From Pseudofabraea citricarpa (taxonomy: Eukaryota; Ascomycota; Leotiomycetes; Helotiales; Dermateaceae), in the NCBI GenBank assembly GCA_029641185.1, contig JAPWGK010000003.1, forward strand, positions 1,426,001-1,490,000: 64,000 nucleotides of DNA, read 5' to 3'. The position numbers and the translations under genes were made by a program. Below the pieces are notes generated by a model. That model worked only from the letters and a program-made list of their open reading frames with translations. It was not told the origin of the DNA and ran no database searches. This document shows positions 29,701 through 41,977 of this stretch, one piece after another. Position 1 is the first letter of the stretch. Each line of letters starts with the position of its first letter.

Positions 29701-31139
29701 CTAAGAACTAAGAAATAATAAAAGATTTATATTTTCTATCTAGTAACTTAGTAAAAGAACTTATTAGCTACTTTAGCTTAATAGTAGTTAAAATAAAGCT
29801 ATTATCTATTTTATCTAATAATAATAAAGTATCCTAGTATAAATCTAAAGATAACTTAGACTCTAAGTTATTAATTTAACTCTTAATTATAAGTAATATC
29901 CTAAGTTATTTATATTTTATTAATAATAGAAACTTAGGTAACTAGATTAATATTAATATAATTATTTTTAGTAAATACTTAGGTATTATTATTATTATTT
30001 ATAATATTAGTTTTACTAGTATAACCTTTAGTTACTAAGATAATATTAGATCGATTATCTTAAAAGAAAAAGTTATTAGAATTACTACTTATTACTTAAG
30101 TCGAGTACTAAATAATTTAAGTATAATACCTAGAGTAATATTAGTATATTAATAATTAACTAGGTTATATCTTCTTATTAATATTAATAGTTACTAGCTC
30201 TTAACTTTCTTTTAGGTCGAGCTCTAAGGTATAAAAGACTATAAATTATAAGCTAAAGGTTTTATAAGAAATAAAAAGATCTAAGTTTACCTTTAATTAT
30301 ATATTATAAAATAATATAAAAGCTATCTTTAGGATTCTTATATTAAAGCTAGCGTAAATATTATACGAGCTATTAATTATAAATATACGTAATCTAATAG
30401 GTTAGATAAAATATTAACCTTTTATTCTAAGCTTATAATAATATTTAGTTTAAGAAGCGTAAATATTATACTAAGATATAATAAGTAAATAAGAGTTAAA
30501 TATATATAATAAAAGTAAAAATAAATAAAACGTAATAAATAAGTAATAGTCGGATAATATAAGTATAATAGAGGTAAATAAGTTATAAGAGTAATAAGAG
30601 TATTAAGAGGTTAATCTTCTAGGGAGAATATAATAAAGTATAATAAGATTATATATTATACGAAAGTAAGAGAAATAACTAATTTAGAATCTTATTAATT
30701 TCTATAAACGAATATAAAGGTCTAATATCTTAGAATTAATCTAGCTAAGTTACTTCTTAGTCTTATAATAAATGTAATAAAGCTTTTTAGTATTAGAGGG
30801 TAATAAGACTAATAAAGCTAGCTTCTTATACTTAATAATATTATCTAATATAATATTACTAGTAATAAGCTTTAGTATAATTATAGCTATAACTATAAGA
30901 AGCTAAGCGCTTAGCTTTATAATTAATAGTATATAAGTTAATATTAAATTATTTAATATATTATTATTAGCTTTATTATTAGTTAAGCTAATAATAAGAG
31001 AAAAATATTATAAGATATATAATAAAAATTAAATATTTTATTCTAGAGATTATATTAGTATTTTATTTTAATATTAAGAAGAGAAAGAGTAAGCCTTATA
31101 AAATAAGCTTATATAAGGATAATAAGTAAGACTAGAAGT

Positions 31140-31258
31140 AATAATAAGAGTAATACTTATAATAATAGTAATACTAATAGTAATACTAGTAATAATACTA
31201 GTAATAATACTAGTAATAATACTAATAGCAAAGCTAATAGTAAGGCTAATAATAGGGG
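31140..31258 (+). repeat. Low-complexity AGTAATACT-type repeat
   Basis: The trinucleotide-phased run of AGT/AAT/ACT/GCT (for example AGTAATACTAGTAATAATAC) would encode Ser/Asn/Thr/Ala repeats in one frame. It is probably a microsatellite or a low-complexity coding remnant, and lies about 300 bp from the ATT microsatellite. Confidence 0.7.
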
Positions 31259-31540
31259 TAAAGTAAAATATTATTAATTATTAGCAAGTATATAATAGGA
31301 AGAAAGATATAAGATTTACCTTAGATATAACTTTCTAAGGTAACTCTTCTAATAATATTAGGTAATAAAATATATTTAATTTCCCTAATATATATAATAA
31401 TCTATAATAATAATTAAGATTAATAAAGATTAAATAAAACGTATATTTACCTCTTTAAGAAGAAAGTTTATAGTCTTTTTATTTTTATTAAAATAAAATA
31501 TAATAGATAAGAGAGATATTTATATAAATAAGATAATATA

Positions 31541-31646
<106 letters not shown>

Positions 31647-31721
31647 ATTTTACGTGTTATATAAATTATTACTTACGCTTTAATTATATATATATTAATA
31701 AATAATCTGCTTATATATTTA

Positions 31722-31870
31722 CCTTTTATTATATACTTATAATTAAACCCTAAGAAATCGTATATTTATCTTTTATTATACGCTTATAACTAAATACTAA
31801 AATCGTATATTCTCCTTTTATTATACGCTTATAACTAAATACTAAAATCTTATATTTTTATTTTCTTATA
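31722..31870 (+). repeat. ~45 bp tandem array, 3 copies
   Basis: TTTTATTATACGCTTATAAC recurs at about 31771 and 31816, with a weaker copy near 31723, each followed by TAAATACTAAAATCGTATAT or a variant. The unit resembles the 54 bp array at 26.0 kb, suggesting a shared repeat family. Confidence 0.75.
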
Positions 31871-34800
31871 CGTTTATAACTTAGATCTTATATCTTATAT
31901 TAAAGTATTACTTACCCTTTTATTTATCTTATTAATAGCTTTAATATCTAAAGATATATTAACTAAGTAGATATTAAGTATAATCGCCTAGGTTTAATAT
32001 AATCTACTTTTATACGTCCTATTAATTTATACTATAGATTAAGAAAACTAACTAATAAACTAATATTCTTTTAATATTCTTAAACCTAGATTTCCCTACT
32101 AATAATATCCTATTATCTCTAATTCGAGCTACTAAAGTATATAATAATTAGATCGAATATTTAGATAAAACTATAGTTAAGACTAGAATTATAATACTTT
32201 TATAACTAAAGGTATTTACTTTTAAGTTATTAGAGAAAGAGGTTTACCTAATATATAAGTTAAAGTCTTAGAAAAAGATTACTAGAATTATATTATAAGA
32301 CGAGAAAGATTAATAGAAGCGGTTTAGGAAAAAACTATAATAAAAAAATAATTCTTATACCCTAGATTTTATCCTAATAATAGCTTTACTCCTAGATATT
32401 AATAGACTTCGTATAAATTAAATTCCTAGAAAGATAATAATATAACTTTCTACTTTTACTAAAGCTCTAAGACTTATTATCTAACGTAAATAAAATAGCT
32501 TATTAAATAGCTAGATTATTAACCTAAGAGACTTACTTTTATAAAAATTAAATTGATATAATAATCGTTTATTTAAGGAGAGCTAATATATATTAGTTAA
32601 AGATATTATAATAGTATTATTCTAGGGTATCTTATAATTAGGATTTTATAAATCGAAAGTAATAAGATATTATAGAAATAATATATAAGGTTATTAGAAA
32701 GAGATATCTCGAATTATAGAGATAATAATTATTATACTAGAATCTTAAGTAATATTAGATATACTAATATAAAACCTATATAAAACCTTAGTATAAACTT
32801 TATTTAATATAATCTTTAGGGTATTAGTATTATCTTAGGGATAAACTTAGGTATTATATAACTATTAGTCTTATAATAAACGTAAGTATACGTAATAACT
32901 TATATAAGATCACTTATTACCTGTTATTTATTTTTATAGGAATTAGGAGACCTTAGATAAAAAAGTAATAAATAAGATAAAAGGATTCTTTAATAATATA
33001 AAGATTATATATCTTAGATCCGATTTTTAAGTTTACTTATAAGATTATTTCTTACTAGGGTTTATTATATATAATAAAAGTTATTTTACTCTAGGTTAAT
33101 AGATTTTAATAAGTAATAGAGTTTAGATAATAAAATATAATAGAATAAGAAAGAAAAAAGATTTCGAAATTATATAAATACTTAAAAAAATATTTCTAAA
33201 AGATAGCTTTATATCTTTAATAATATACTAGTAAATAGAAAAAAAACCTAAGTAATAATAAAAACAAAAACTTATTTCTAGATATTTAAGTAAGAAATAA
33301 TTATTTGGTTATATAATTATAATAAAATAAATAAAAGTTACTTGCTTATAATATTTTAATATAAAAATTAATAAAACCTATAAGCTTTTAAATTAGATAA
33401 CTTATATATAATTATTTTTAGTTAATATTTGTTTTTTAAGATTAGGATTATAAGATATATAAGAGAAAAATATTTTTTCTTTTCTAAGTATAAAAAATTC
33501 CTAAGCCTAAGAAGAAAGTCGTACTTAAAATAAGTAAGTTATTTATTTCTTTTCTTTTTTAATCTTTTAAAGTCTTTTACTAACTTTTAACTTATAATAT
33601 ATTAGGATCCTAGTCTTTTATATCTTAATATAAGATAAAATTTAAGACTTACTTATAAATAATAAGTTAAACCTTTAATCTTCTTTTAAATAAATTACTT
33701 TTAATATATTAACTAATTATTTTTAAGTATCTTCTTTTATAAATCTCTCTTATACGCTTATTACTCCTAAATATAAGAGAATTAGTTAATTTTTATAAGA
33801 TCCTTTATTTAAGATTATTACTTTTATTAAAAAGTATTTAAATATTAATTTTATTATTTCTATTAAGAAATTTAAAATAAATATTTTTAATATTAAAACT
33901 AAGAATTTCAAGTAAGATATAACTTATATCTCTTTTATTAAAAGTAAGGAAGAGATTAATAAAGCTTTAGAGGAATTATAAAGTTTAGCTATTAATTCTT
34001 ATTTAAGAAATTATCTTTTAATTTTTTATAAAAAAGATTCTAAGGAAATTACTTAGTATAAAAGACTAGAATATAAGCTAGTAGATTATAAGTCGACTTA
34101 TAAGAAAGAAGAGTTTTATCCTCTTTTTAAAGAGATTCTTTTATTAGAAGGTTATTAATTTAAGAAAGAAAATTTAAGTAAATAATTCTTTTAATCCTTT
34201 TATATATTAGTATTAACTTCCTTTAGATTTTATAGAGATTCCTAAGAAAAAGGTTATTAAACCTTTAGATAAATCTCTAAGGCTTATTATAAAATAAAAA
34301 GAAAGTAAGTAATTCTTTTAATTTTAAAATCTTTAAACTAATTAATTTAGATATTATTTTTAAACTTATTTATACGATTCGAAATATTTAAGCTACTTAT
34401 AATAAAGCCTACCTAGATATTCTATTACTAGAGGTTAAACGAATAAGTAAGTCTTTTTTTAAATTAATTTAATTAAAAGATATTTATCTTTTAATAATTA
34501 TATTAATACTAATAAATAAATCTTAGTTAATATTATTAAAGAGAAGGATAATATAAAGCTTAAGAAGGCTTTAGAGCTTATAAAAGAAGAGGATTCGGAT
34601 ATTTAAATAAAAGATAAAAAAGAAGAAAATAAATAAAACCTTTTAATAATATAATTTAAAGAATTAAATATTAATTATAAAATCTAGGTATTAGTTAGGA
34701 CTTAGATATAAGCCTAGAGGAAACAGATAAAAGTATTATTCTTTAGGGTTAAAAGAATAAAAGGATTTAAGATATATAAATAATAGAAATAAGATTTAAT

Positions 34801-35769
34801 TTCTATTAAATAACTTAGAATTTAAAGTTATTAGTTTTTAAATCTATTAAATAACCTATCGCTTCTACTAATAATTAAATCTAGTAGGTTTCCTTTCTTT
34901 ACCTCTAATTTAAGGTTCTTTTCCTTAAGATTTCTAGTATTTATATTAGTTAGAATTTATTTATAATAAAAGAATAAATAAAAGAAAGTTAATAAAAGAA
35001 TATCTTACTAAATCTTAAGTTCGAGCCTAGCTTACTTATTATTAGCTTAATTAAGAGCCTAAGCTTTCTCCCTATAAATTATATTAGATTTAAATAATAA
35101 TTAATAAAAGAATAATAAATAAATACTATTAATTACCTAGCTTTAAGCTTATAATTTTAATATTTAACCTTTTGTTTTTTAAGGGTTTCCTTAAGTTCCC
35201 TAAGCTCTCCTTTAAGCTTAAGAATCTTACTAGCTTAAGATCGATTTATCTTTTTTCTAGCTTAATAATAACTAGTAATAATAAGTATTTATCTTTTAAA
35301 TATAAAAGATTAAAGTTAAAATAAATATTAAAGTAAATATAAATACTTCTTTAGAGTTATAAGAGGGAGATTAAGGTCACGTAGATTATAAGGTATCTTT
35401 AGGAAGTAAAAAGATTAAAAAAAAACTTTAAGATTTATTTAATTTTAATTTTAAAAAGAGGATTTTCTAGAATTCTCTTAGATTTAAAAGAATAAAAAGG
35501 AAAAAGAAAGAGAAAATTAAAAGAGAAAGAAATACTTATTATTTATACCCTAAATATAAGCGAGATCACGTGTTATAGCTTAGTAATTTAAAATTTTTAT
35601 TATTATTATTTATTAATTTTTTATTAAATAAAATATTATATAATAATAATTTTATTTAGTTATAAGTAAAGAAAATTTAATATTAGAAAAGAAATTATAT
35701 AAAAATATATATATATATTTAATTTTACTTAAATATTATTTAACTTATATAATACTAAAAATTTTTATT

Positions 35770-36560
35770 TATCTCTTATATCTCTTATATCTCTTATATA
35801 AAGGTTCTTATAACTAAATTATACGAAGGTTATCTTACTTAGTTATAAATAACTAGGAATAACTTAATATATAAAAAGAATTTCTAAGAATATTTATATA
35901 TATATAACTTTCTCTAGATATTATCTAATTTCTAGGCTACTAAAAAAACTTACTTAGGGCTTATATCTCTTATATAAAGGGTTTTATAACTAAAATATAT
36001 ATAAGCTATCTTACTTAGTTATAAATAACTAGAGATAACTTAGTATATAAAAAGAGTTTCTAAGGATATTTATATATATATAACTTTCTCTAGATATTAT
36101 CTAATTTCTAGAGTACTAAAAAAATTTACTCGACTCTTATATTTCTTATATAAAGGGTCTTATAATTAAATTACACGAAGGCTACCTTATTTAGTTATAA
36201 ATAACTAGAGATAACTTAGTATATAAAAAGAGTTTCTAAGGATATTTATACGTACGTAACTTTCTCTAGATATTATCTAATTTCTAGAGTACTAAAAAAA
36301 TTTACTCGACTCTTATATCTCTTATATAAAGGGTCTTATAGCTAAATTATATAAAGGCTACCCTACTTAGTTATAAATAACTAGAGATAACTTAATATAT
36401 AAAAATAATCTTAAAGAAAAATCAAGTCACGTGCTAATCTCTAGATATTATCTAATTTCTAGAGGCCTCCTAAAATTTACTCGGCCTTCTTTTCTCTTAT
36501 ATAATAGCTTCTATAGCTAAAATATACGGAGGCTACTTTACTCGACTATAAAAATCCTAG
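35770..36560 (+). repeat. 176 bp satellite-like tandem array, about 4.5 copies
   Basis: The anchor CTCTTATATAAAGG(G) recurs at about 35801, 35977, 36153, 36329 and 36504, a regular spacing of 176 bp. Each unit contains TTAGTTATAAATAACTAG, a TATAAAAAGA(A/G)TTTCTAAG segment and a CTAGATATTATCTAATTTCTAG inverted repeat core. Units are nearly identical apart from transitions. The last unit diverges and is followed by a GC-richer pocket. A unit length near that of nucleosomal DNA, in a heterochromatin-like context, resembles satellite DNA, but its function is unknown. Confidence 0.92.
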
Positions 36561-36650
36561 GAAATCCTTCGCTCGAGCGCCCTACGGATTTTTCGGTCAC
36601 GTGACCCCCGCTAGATACTAATAGTCCTAGATACTACTAGATAAGTGGTT
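36560..36650. other. GC-richer pocket with GTCACGTGAC palindrome
   Basis: Between the 176 bp array and the inverted 2.2 kb copy lies about 90 bp with much higher GC (GCTCGAGCGCCC, CGTGACCCCCGC). It contains the perfect 10 bp palindrome GTCACGTGAC at 36596-36605. CpA and TpG survive here. It could be an unmutated terminus of a mobile element, or a protein-bound site; see findings. Confidence 0.7.
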
Positions 36651-38740
36651 AAGTGATATTATAATACTAGATTAAAGTTATATAAGCTTAAGTTAAGTAT
36701 TAAACGAATATTAAGAGAGGATTAAATAAGGTAATAATAAGTTATAAATTATAGAATAATTAGAAAAACTAAGTAAAAGTCTTTTTAGCTAAATATCTAA
36801 GCTTTTACTTTACCTAAATGTTTACCTTTTATATATATATAATTTATAGCTTTAAGAAGTAAGTTATAAGATAAAATTAAATTCTTTTTAGCCTTATATT
36901 ATTAAAATATTAGATATAAAAGAAATAACTTAAAATTATATATATTTATTAGTATAACCTAAATAAGAAAGCTTTACTTCTAAGTTTTTATTATTTGCTT
37001 TTATTATATATTTCTAGAAAAATAAAATTAATATTATAATTAAATATAATATAAGGTTTACTTTTTTTTATATTAATTTTCCTAGAAATAAATAACTATT
37101 ACTCTACTACTTTTATATCTTTGTTTTATTAGTTATATTATATCTCTTACTTACTCTTAGGCTTTTCTAAGATAACTAATTTCTTATTTAAGTATTTGAA
37201 CTTAGTTTCGTTTATACTCTAAAGCCTAGATCCTAAGTTTCGAAGAATCCTAATATTACGTTTTCGATTAGATATTAGATAAACGAATAACTTTAATTCT
37301 TATATACTCTTTATATTAGACTTATTATTATAAGAAACTTAGTATAAGTAAGAGGTAATTAGGATTTAAACTTAAGGATATTATCTTCTTATTAAGATAC
37401 TATTATAACAAATATAATCTTTATAATAACCTTAATAAATTAGGAGAATACTTATATTAAACTATAAGTAATATTTATCTTATAAAATTAACTAGAAAAT
37501 AAATAATAATATAAATAATATAAATTTTATTAACTAATTAAATAATATAAACTAAGAATAAATAAATAGACGACTAGTTAATTATTTTCTTCTTCTTTTT
37601 CTAGTATAATAATATATTACTTCTTTTATCCTCTTATATTCTCTAGCTTTAAGTATAATTTATATCTACTAGTATTAACTAGAAGCTCTTTTATCTTAGC
37701 CTAAGCTTTTAGTAAGGTTTTACTTAGTCTAATATAATTACTTATTTTATACTTATACTAAGGTTAAAGTTATTTCTTAAAACTATTATTCGTAAATAAA
37801 AATACTAGAGTCTTATATCTCTTTAGTTTCTAGCTCTTAGGGTTTCTTTAATATCTACTTTTATAATATTTCTTTTAATCTTCTTTTAACTCTAGATATT
37901 ATATCTTTCGCTTAAACTAAGGCTTATAAAAATATACTTTTATCGTTCTAATAATAGTTTTAACGCCCCTAGTAATATATATACTTATATATCTTTAGAT
38001 AACCCCTAAAGTTATATATTCTTATAATTATAATTATCTCTTATCTTTTATAAGTTTTTAATCCTCCTAATATTTCTATTATTTTAGTTATTTTACCTTC
38101 CTAAGAACTTTAACTTTTATATTATTATATTATTTTAACTATTACCTATTATTTATTATAAGTTTTTAATCTTCTAAGTACTCTAGTATTATCTTTTATA
38201 TTTATTATTAAGTATCTAGCCTATAAAATAACTCGGATCGATATCTTATATATTTGATATTCGATTATATTTATAGGTTTTAATATCTTTAGCTACTTTT
38301 ACTAGTAATTATATAATTATACTCTAAGTACTCTAAGAGCTTAGTTTATTATTAAAAGTTAATACTAAATAAGCTTATTATATTAATATTATAAGTTATA
38401 ATTTTATTTACGTTTATTATTATTTAAAGTCTTTATATAGGTTACTAATATAATAAAGCGATAAATATTAGGGTATATCCGAATCTATAATATTATAAAT
38501 ATAACTAGTAACTGATATAATATATATAATTATATATAAGGTATATTTAGTAATTAAATTAATAGTTATAAAAGTAAAAGATAAAAGAAGTAGTTAATTA
38601 ACTATAATAGTAAAGTATAAATAATAGTATATAACTCCTAGAGCGCTTAAAGAGTACTTATAAAGCTCTTACGTAATAGTACCTAAGGTAATAGTAATTT
38701 CTTACAAAAGTAAAAAAAGTAATAAAATCGAGTATATAAC
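36650..38740 (-). repeat. 2.2 kb repeat family, inverted copy
   Basis: The reverse complement of this stretch matches copies A and B from their start (CGAGTATATAAC at 38729-38740 is the reverse of GTTATATACTCG) to near the end of the unit. It then stops about 180 bp short at 36650. It keeps some sequence lost in A and B, including CA/TG steps, so it was mutated independently. Together with A and B it forms large inverted repeats about 25-30 kb apart. Confidence 0.85.
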
Positions 38741-39069
38741 TCTATTATAATAAAAGTAAATAGGGAAGTAATATATTAGAGTAAAAAGTAATATATTAGA
38801 GTAAGATATAAATACTACTTGTTACTTAGTATATTAGACACCTATAAGTCCTCTATAAATTAAGATTATATTATATTATACTAAGGGAAGGTCGTTTCTA
38901 TTAGGATTAAAGTAAAATATAATATAAGCTTTAAGAATATAATAGATATTAATAAATAATAGCTATATAATTCTAAAGATATATCTTCTTATACGATTAA
39001 ACCTAAAGCTAGTATAATAGTATAAGCTACTTAAGTTTTATTATATAAGGTATATAGCCTAATATCTTT
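38741..39069. other. AT-rich stretch without recognisable content
   Basis: This is RIP-type DNA between the inverted repeat copy and the 47 bp array. Nothing identifiable was seen. Confidence 0.5.
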
Positions 39070-39340
39070 AGTACTCTTATAGGATTAATCCTATAAGCTT
39101 CTAGTATGTGAATTATATAGCTTTTATAGGATTAATCTTATAAGCTTCTAGCGTGAAAATCATATAACTCTTATAAGATTAATCTTATAAGCTTTTAGCC
39201 AAATAATAATATAACCCTTATAAGATTAATCCTATAAGGCTCTAGTATAATAGTTATATAGCTGTTATTTTAATCCTATAAAGCTCTAGGCTAGTATATA
39301 TTCTAATATTATAGGATTAATCCTCTAAGAGCCTAGTAGG
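39070..39340. repeat. 47 bp tandem array with palindromic core, about 5-6 copies
   Basis: ATAGGATTAATCCTATAAGC-type units recur with ATTAATC at about 39084, 39131, 39178 and 39225, a 47 bp period, plus two weaker units further right. Each unit carries the palindromic core AGGATTAATCCT and a CTTCTAG tail. The array sits at the right edge of the AT-rich tract, about 200 bp before ordinary composition returns. Confidence 0.88.
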
Positions 39341-39741
39341 ACAAGTCTATAATACTTGTTAGATTATCTTATATAATTCCCTTATAGATAGTCGATTAAT
39401 ATTCGATATCTAATAACTACGATCTAAGAGCCAGATACTATCACCTATTAGATCGCTATATTATACTAGTTCGTACCTATTAGTATACTAATACCTATAG
39501 TCCCTATTCCTAGTAAGTTTCATTACCTAGAAATATGCCCTAACATAGTGTTAGGGAATCTGGCCAACTAGTTGATGATGAGGATCAGCAAATTATATGA
39601 CTTAATACGAGGCCACATACTAGGAACTATCAGCTCCGGGCAGCCTGTGAGAGTGGAGATAAAGTTCCGGTGAAATCCAGAGCCTCCAGCCCACGGTCCG
39701 CTATTATGTGTCAGTCATTACCTAACAATGAGAATTGAGGC

Positions 39742-41647
39742 CTACTCTGCATAATCATCACGATACTCTGGCTCCGAATCAGAGAGAGGAAGGACGATGA
39801 TGGTTTTGTTCGAGGAAAGTATCTCTTTCAAGAACCAGGATTGGAAGATCCCTTTGCGTTCAAGGGCTGCCTCTTGAGCACTCTTTGTCACCTGAGAAGC
39901 TTCTGCCCACTTCAAGGCGATTGGAGGGTTAACGTATGGCTCCCGTCCGAATTTAGAGCGATAGTCAGAACGAAAAGCTTCAGTATTATGCCAGAGATCA
40001 AAATTCTTGATCGTCTTCATGACGGCGCCCTACTCAATGTTGGTCAAGTTATCTTCCCTTGTTTCTTTTACAAAATTGGTACCTTTCCGATGAATTCCAA
40101 AATGGATTGTTCCTTGCCGCTAGGGTTTGATTTGTTCCAAACATCTTCAAGTCGAATGGTAATTCTTTGAATTCCCAAGTGGGCCTCCACGTGCGTTACG
40201 AACCTTTCAAACACTTGCTGGGGCTTGTCACTCTGATAATCATATTCGGACAAATGAATGAGGCGTATAGGCTGATATAAGTACCATTAGCCGCGCGAAT
40301 GAACTAGATGGAATGTTCCAATTACCTCTGCCACGGTGATTTCAGTAGGTTTGGGGTACCAGATGTTGCAGAGCTTTTCCAAGATTGAAGCATCGCGAGT
40401 CAAGAGTCCAAGTGTATCAAGAGCACTAAGACGTATTAGCGATTGAAATGGTGATCTAAATATTCCATGGAGTTGGGTCATAGATGCAGGATACATACTG
40501 GGCCAAGGGAAATATGCCAGCGAAAGGTTGGCTATCAAATGTTGGACGGATCGCAAAAAGGCCCTGCTTCGCGGACGGATCGCGGATACTTCCTCCAGCT
40601 AGTACGATATCTCAGAACACTCCAGCTGGGAATTGGAACTGAAACTCACTGTCTGTTGCTATACTTATGTCGAGCCAATCGTACGCAGCAAGCCCGGCCG
40701 CTGCGCCGCTGCTACTTCCTTCCGGGGTGAGATATCCATCACCTCGCGGGTTGAAAGGACAGTGATAATCCACCCAGTCTGCTGTAGGATATTCGGTTTC
40801 TGCAAATTGAGAAAGCTTAGTTTTTCCAACAATTACGGCACCCAGGTCGATCAGACGCTGTAATGCAGGAGCAGTCTCGGTGACTTCTTGGTAGAGAGAG
40901 TTCCAGGCACGAGACGACAAAGATGTCTTGACTCCCTTCAAGTCAATGTTATCCTTGACGGAGATCCTAAGGCCATTGAGGGGTTTGGAAGGTAACTTGG
41001 GATAGTACAGTCGGGAAGGCACGGCTACTGAGAGGGTCGGGTAACTTCCTCCATGAAAGGATTGATATCTACTAAGTCAGTAGGGCAACAAACGACTGGC
41101 GGAGTATTGGGAAAGAAGAAATCCAAACCGTACTTGTTTTTGCCAGCAGGAAGTGTAGCAACGAAGAAGGCTTCTTGAACGTCTGGGAAGAGCTTGCATA
41201 CCCCGTAGCATCGTCCATTCATGATGAAGCAAGGACCCTCAATTTGCTCGCTTGCTGCGGACACAAAAGACAATGTAGCATTCAATGTTGATACTAGCCT
41301 TAATGCGTCGTCTTCAGCCCCGGCGTGTTCTGCTCCAGCGACCAAGATCGTCTTTAGGAAGCTATCGCTAAAAACATCATCAGTGCTTTTGAATCGGGCG
41401 AAAGTCTGAGCCAGAAATTGGGAAGTCACGCGGCCTTGGCATGCTCTGATGACCGTCGCTGGCCCGCTCAGACCTTCGCGAACAGATGTTGAGATGAGCT
41501 TCCACATAATTAGCTCTGTGGCAGGGCACACAAATGGGAACGTACCGGTAAAGATAGCAGTGCGAGGAACTCGTCACGTCCTACTGAGAATTGAGCTGTC
41601 CAAGACACAACGGGGGAATGCGCTGGCATCTCGGTCTCCTGCAACAT
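39742..41647 (-). CDS. Amidase-signature family hydrolase, 7 exons
   Basis: Predicted to hydrolyse an amide bond, like fungal amidase/GatA-type enzymes; the substrate is unknown. Exons on the minus strand: 41647-41546, 41498-41090, 41027-40650, 40598-40499, 40425-40326, 40271-40083 and 40029-39742. All junctions keep phase and give 521 residues. The Ser-cisSer-Lys triad is complete: Lys195 in SVKDN, GSSSG at residues 274-278, and Ser300 in TDTGGSIRDP, the last restored only when intron 40649-40599 is removed. The C-terminus has the expected YR.KFGREPYV segment. The donor of the second intron (GTTGCC at 41089) is weak but gives VVLAVPSRLYY, as expected for the family. The start (MLQETEMPAHSP) and first 47 bp intron are the least certain parts. 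No clear signal peptide. The gene is the first intact one beside the AT-rich tract. Confidence 0.86.
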
Positions 41648-41977
41648 GACAGCTCGGATAGATGCCAAAGAAAAGTGACGAGTCTGAGGGAAGAAGATGG
41701 CGGGACATGGAGGGACACTTATCAGCTGTCGGGGCTGCTGCAGGAAGGAGGAACGAAGAAGGAATATTGATTGGAGGCTGGACCGGTAACCGGTAAACAG
41801 AGATGCGCTTGTTTGGCGGTCGCGAGCTGGAGGCTGTAGCCGAACAGGTGATTGATTAGCTACATTATGTTGTCTGTATTGTCTGTATTCCCAATGCATC
41901 ATCGAAAGTTTCACAACAGATCGGCTTGGACCGGTGAGGCCAGCATTGGTCGTTCTCAGCAGGAGAGGGCTGCATAG
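41648..41977. promoter_or_regulatory. Divergent intergenic region, amidase / broken regulator
   Basis: This ~330 bp separates the divergently oriented amidase and the regulator-like pseudogene. Open frames across it are shadows. It contains CT-rich stretches and ACCGGT repeats (GGACCGGTAACCGGTAAA) but no convincing TATA element. Confidence 0.4.

Noticed and set aside
32050..34700. Possible tyrosine-recombinase (Starship captain) ghost
   Set aside because: Some coding-like texture is present, but I could not find the catalytic R-H-R-Y arrangement in any frame, so no call was made.
40599..40649. Apparent loss of the amidase nucleophile (reading ATDSEF then stop)
   Set aside because: The stretch starts GTGAGT and ends CTAG; splicing it out gives TDTGGSIRDP with the catalytic Ser, so nothing is lost.
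41025..41531. Amidase appears split into two unrelated frames by a stop at 41027
   Set aside because: Removing 41089-41028 as an intron restores VVLAVPSRLYY in frame, and all remaining exons are phase-consistent, so the gene is treated as intact.
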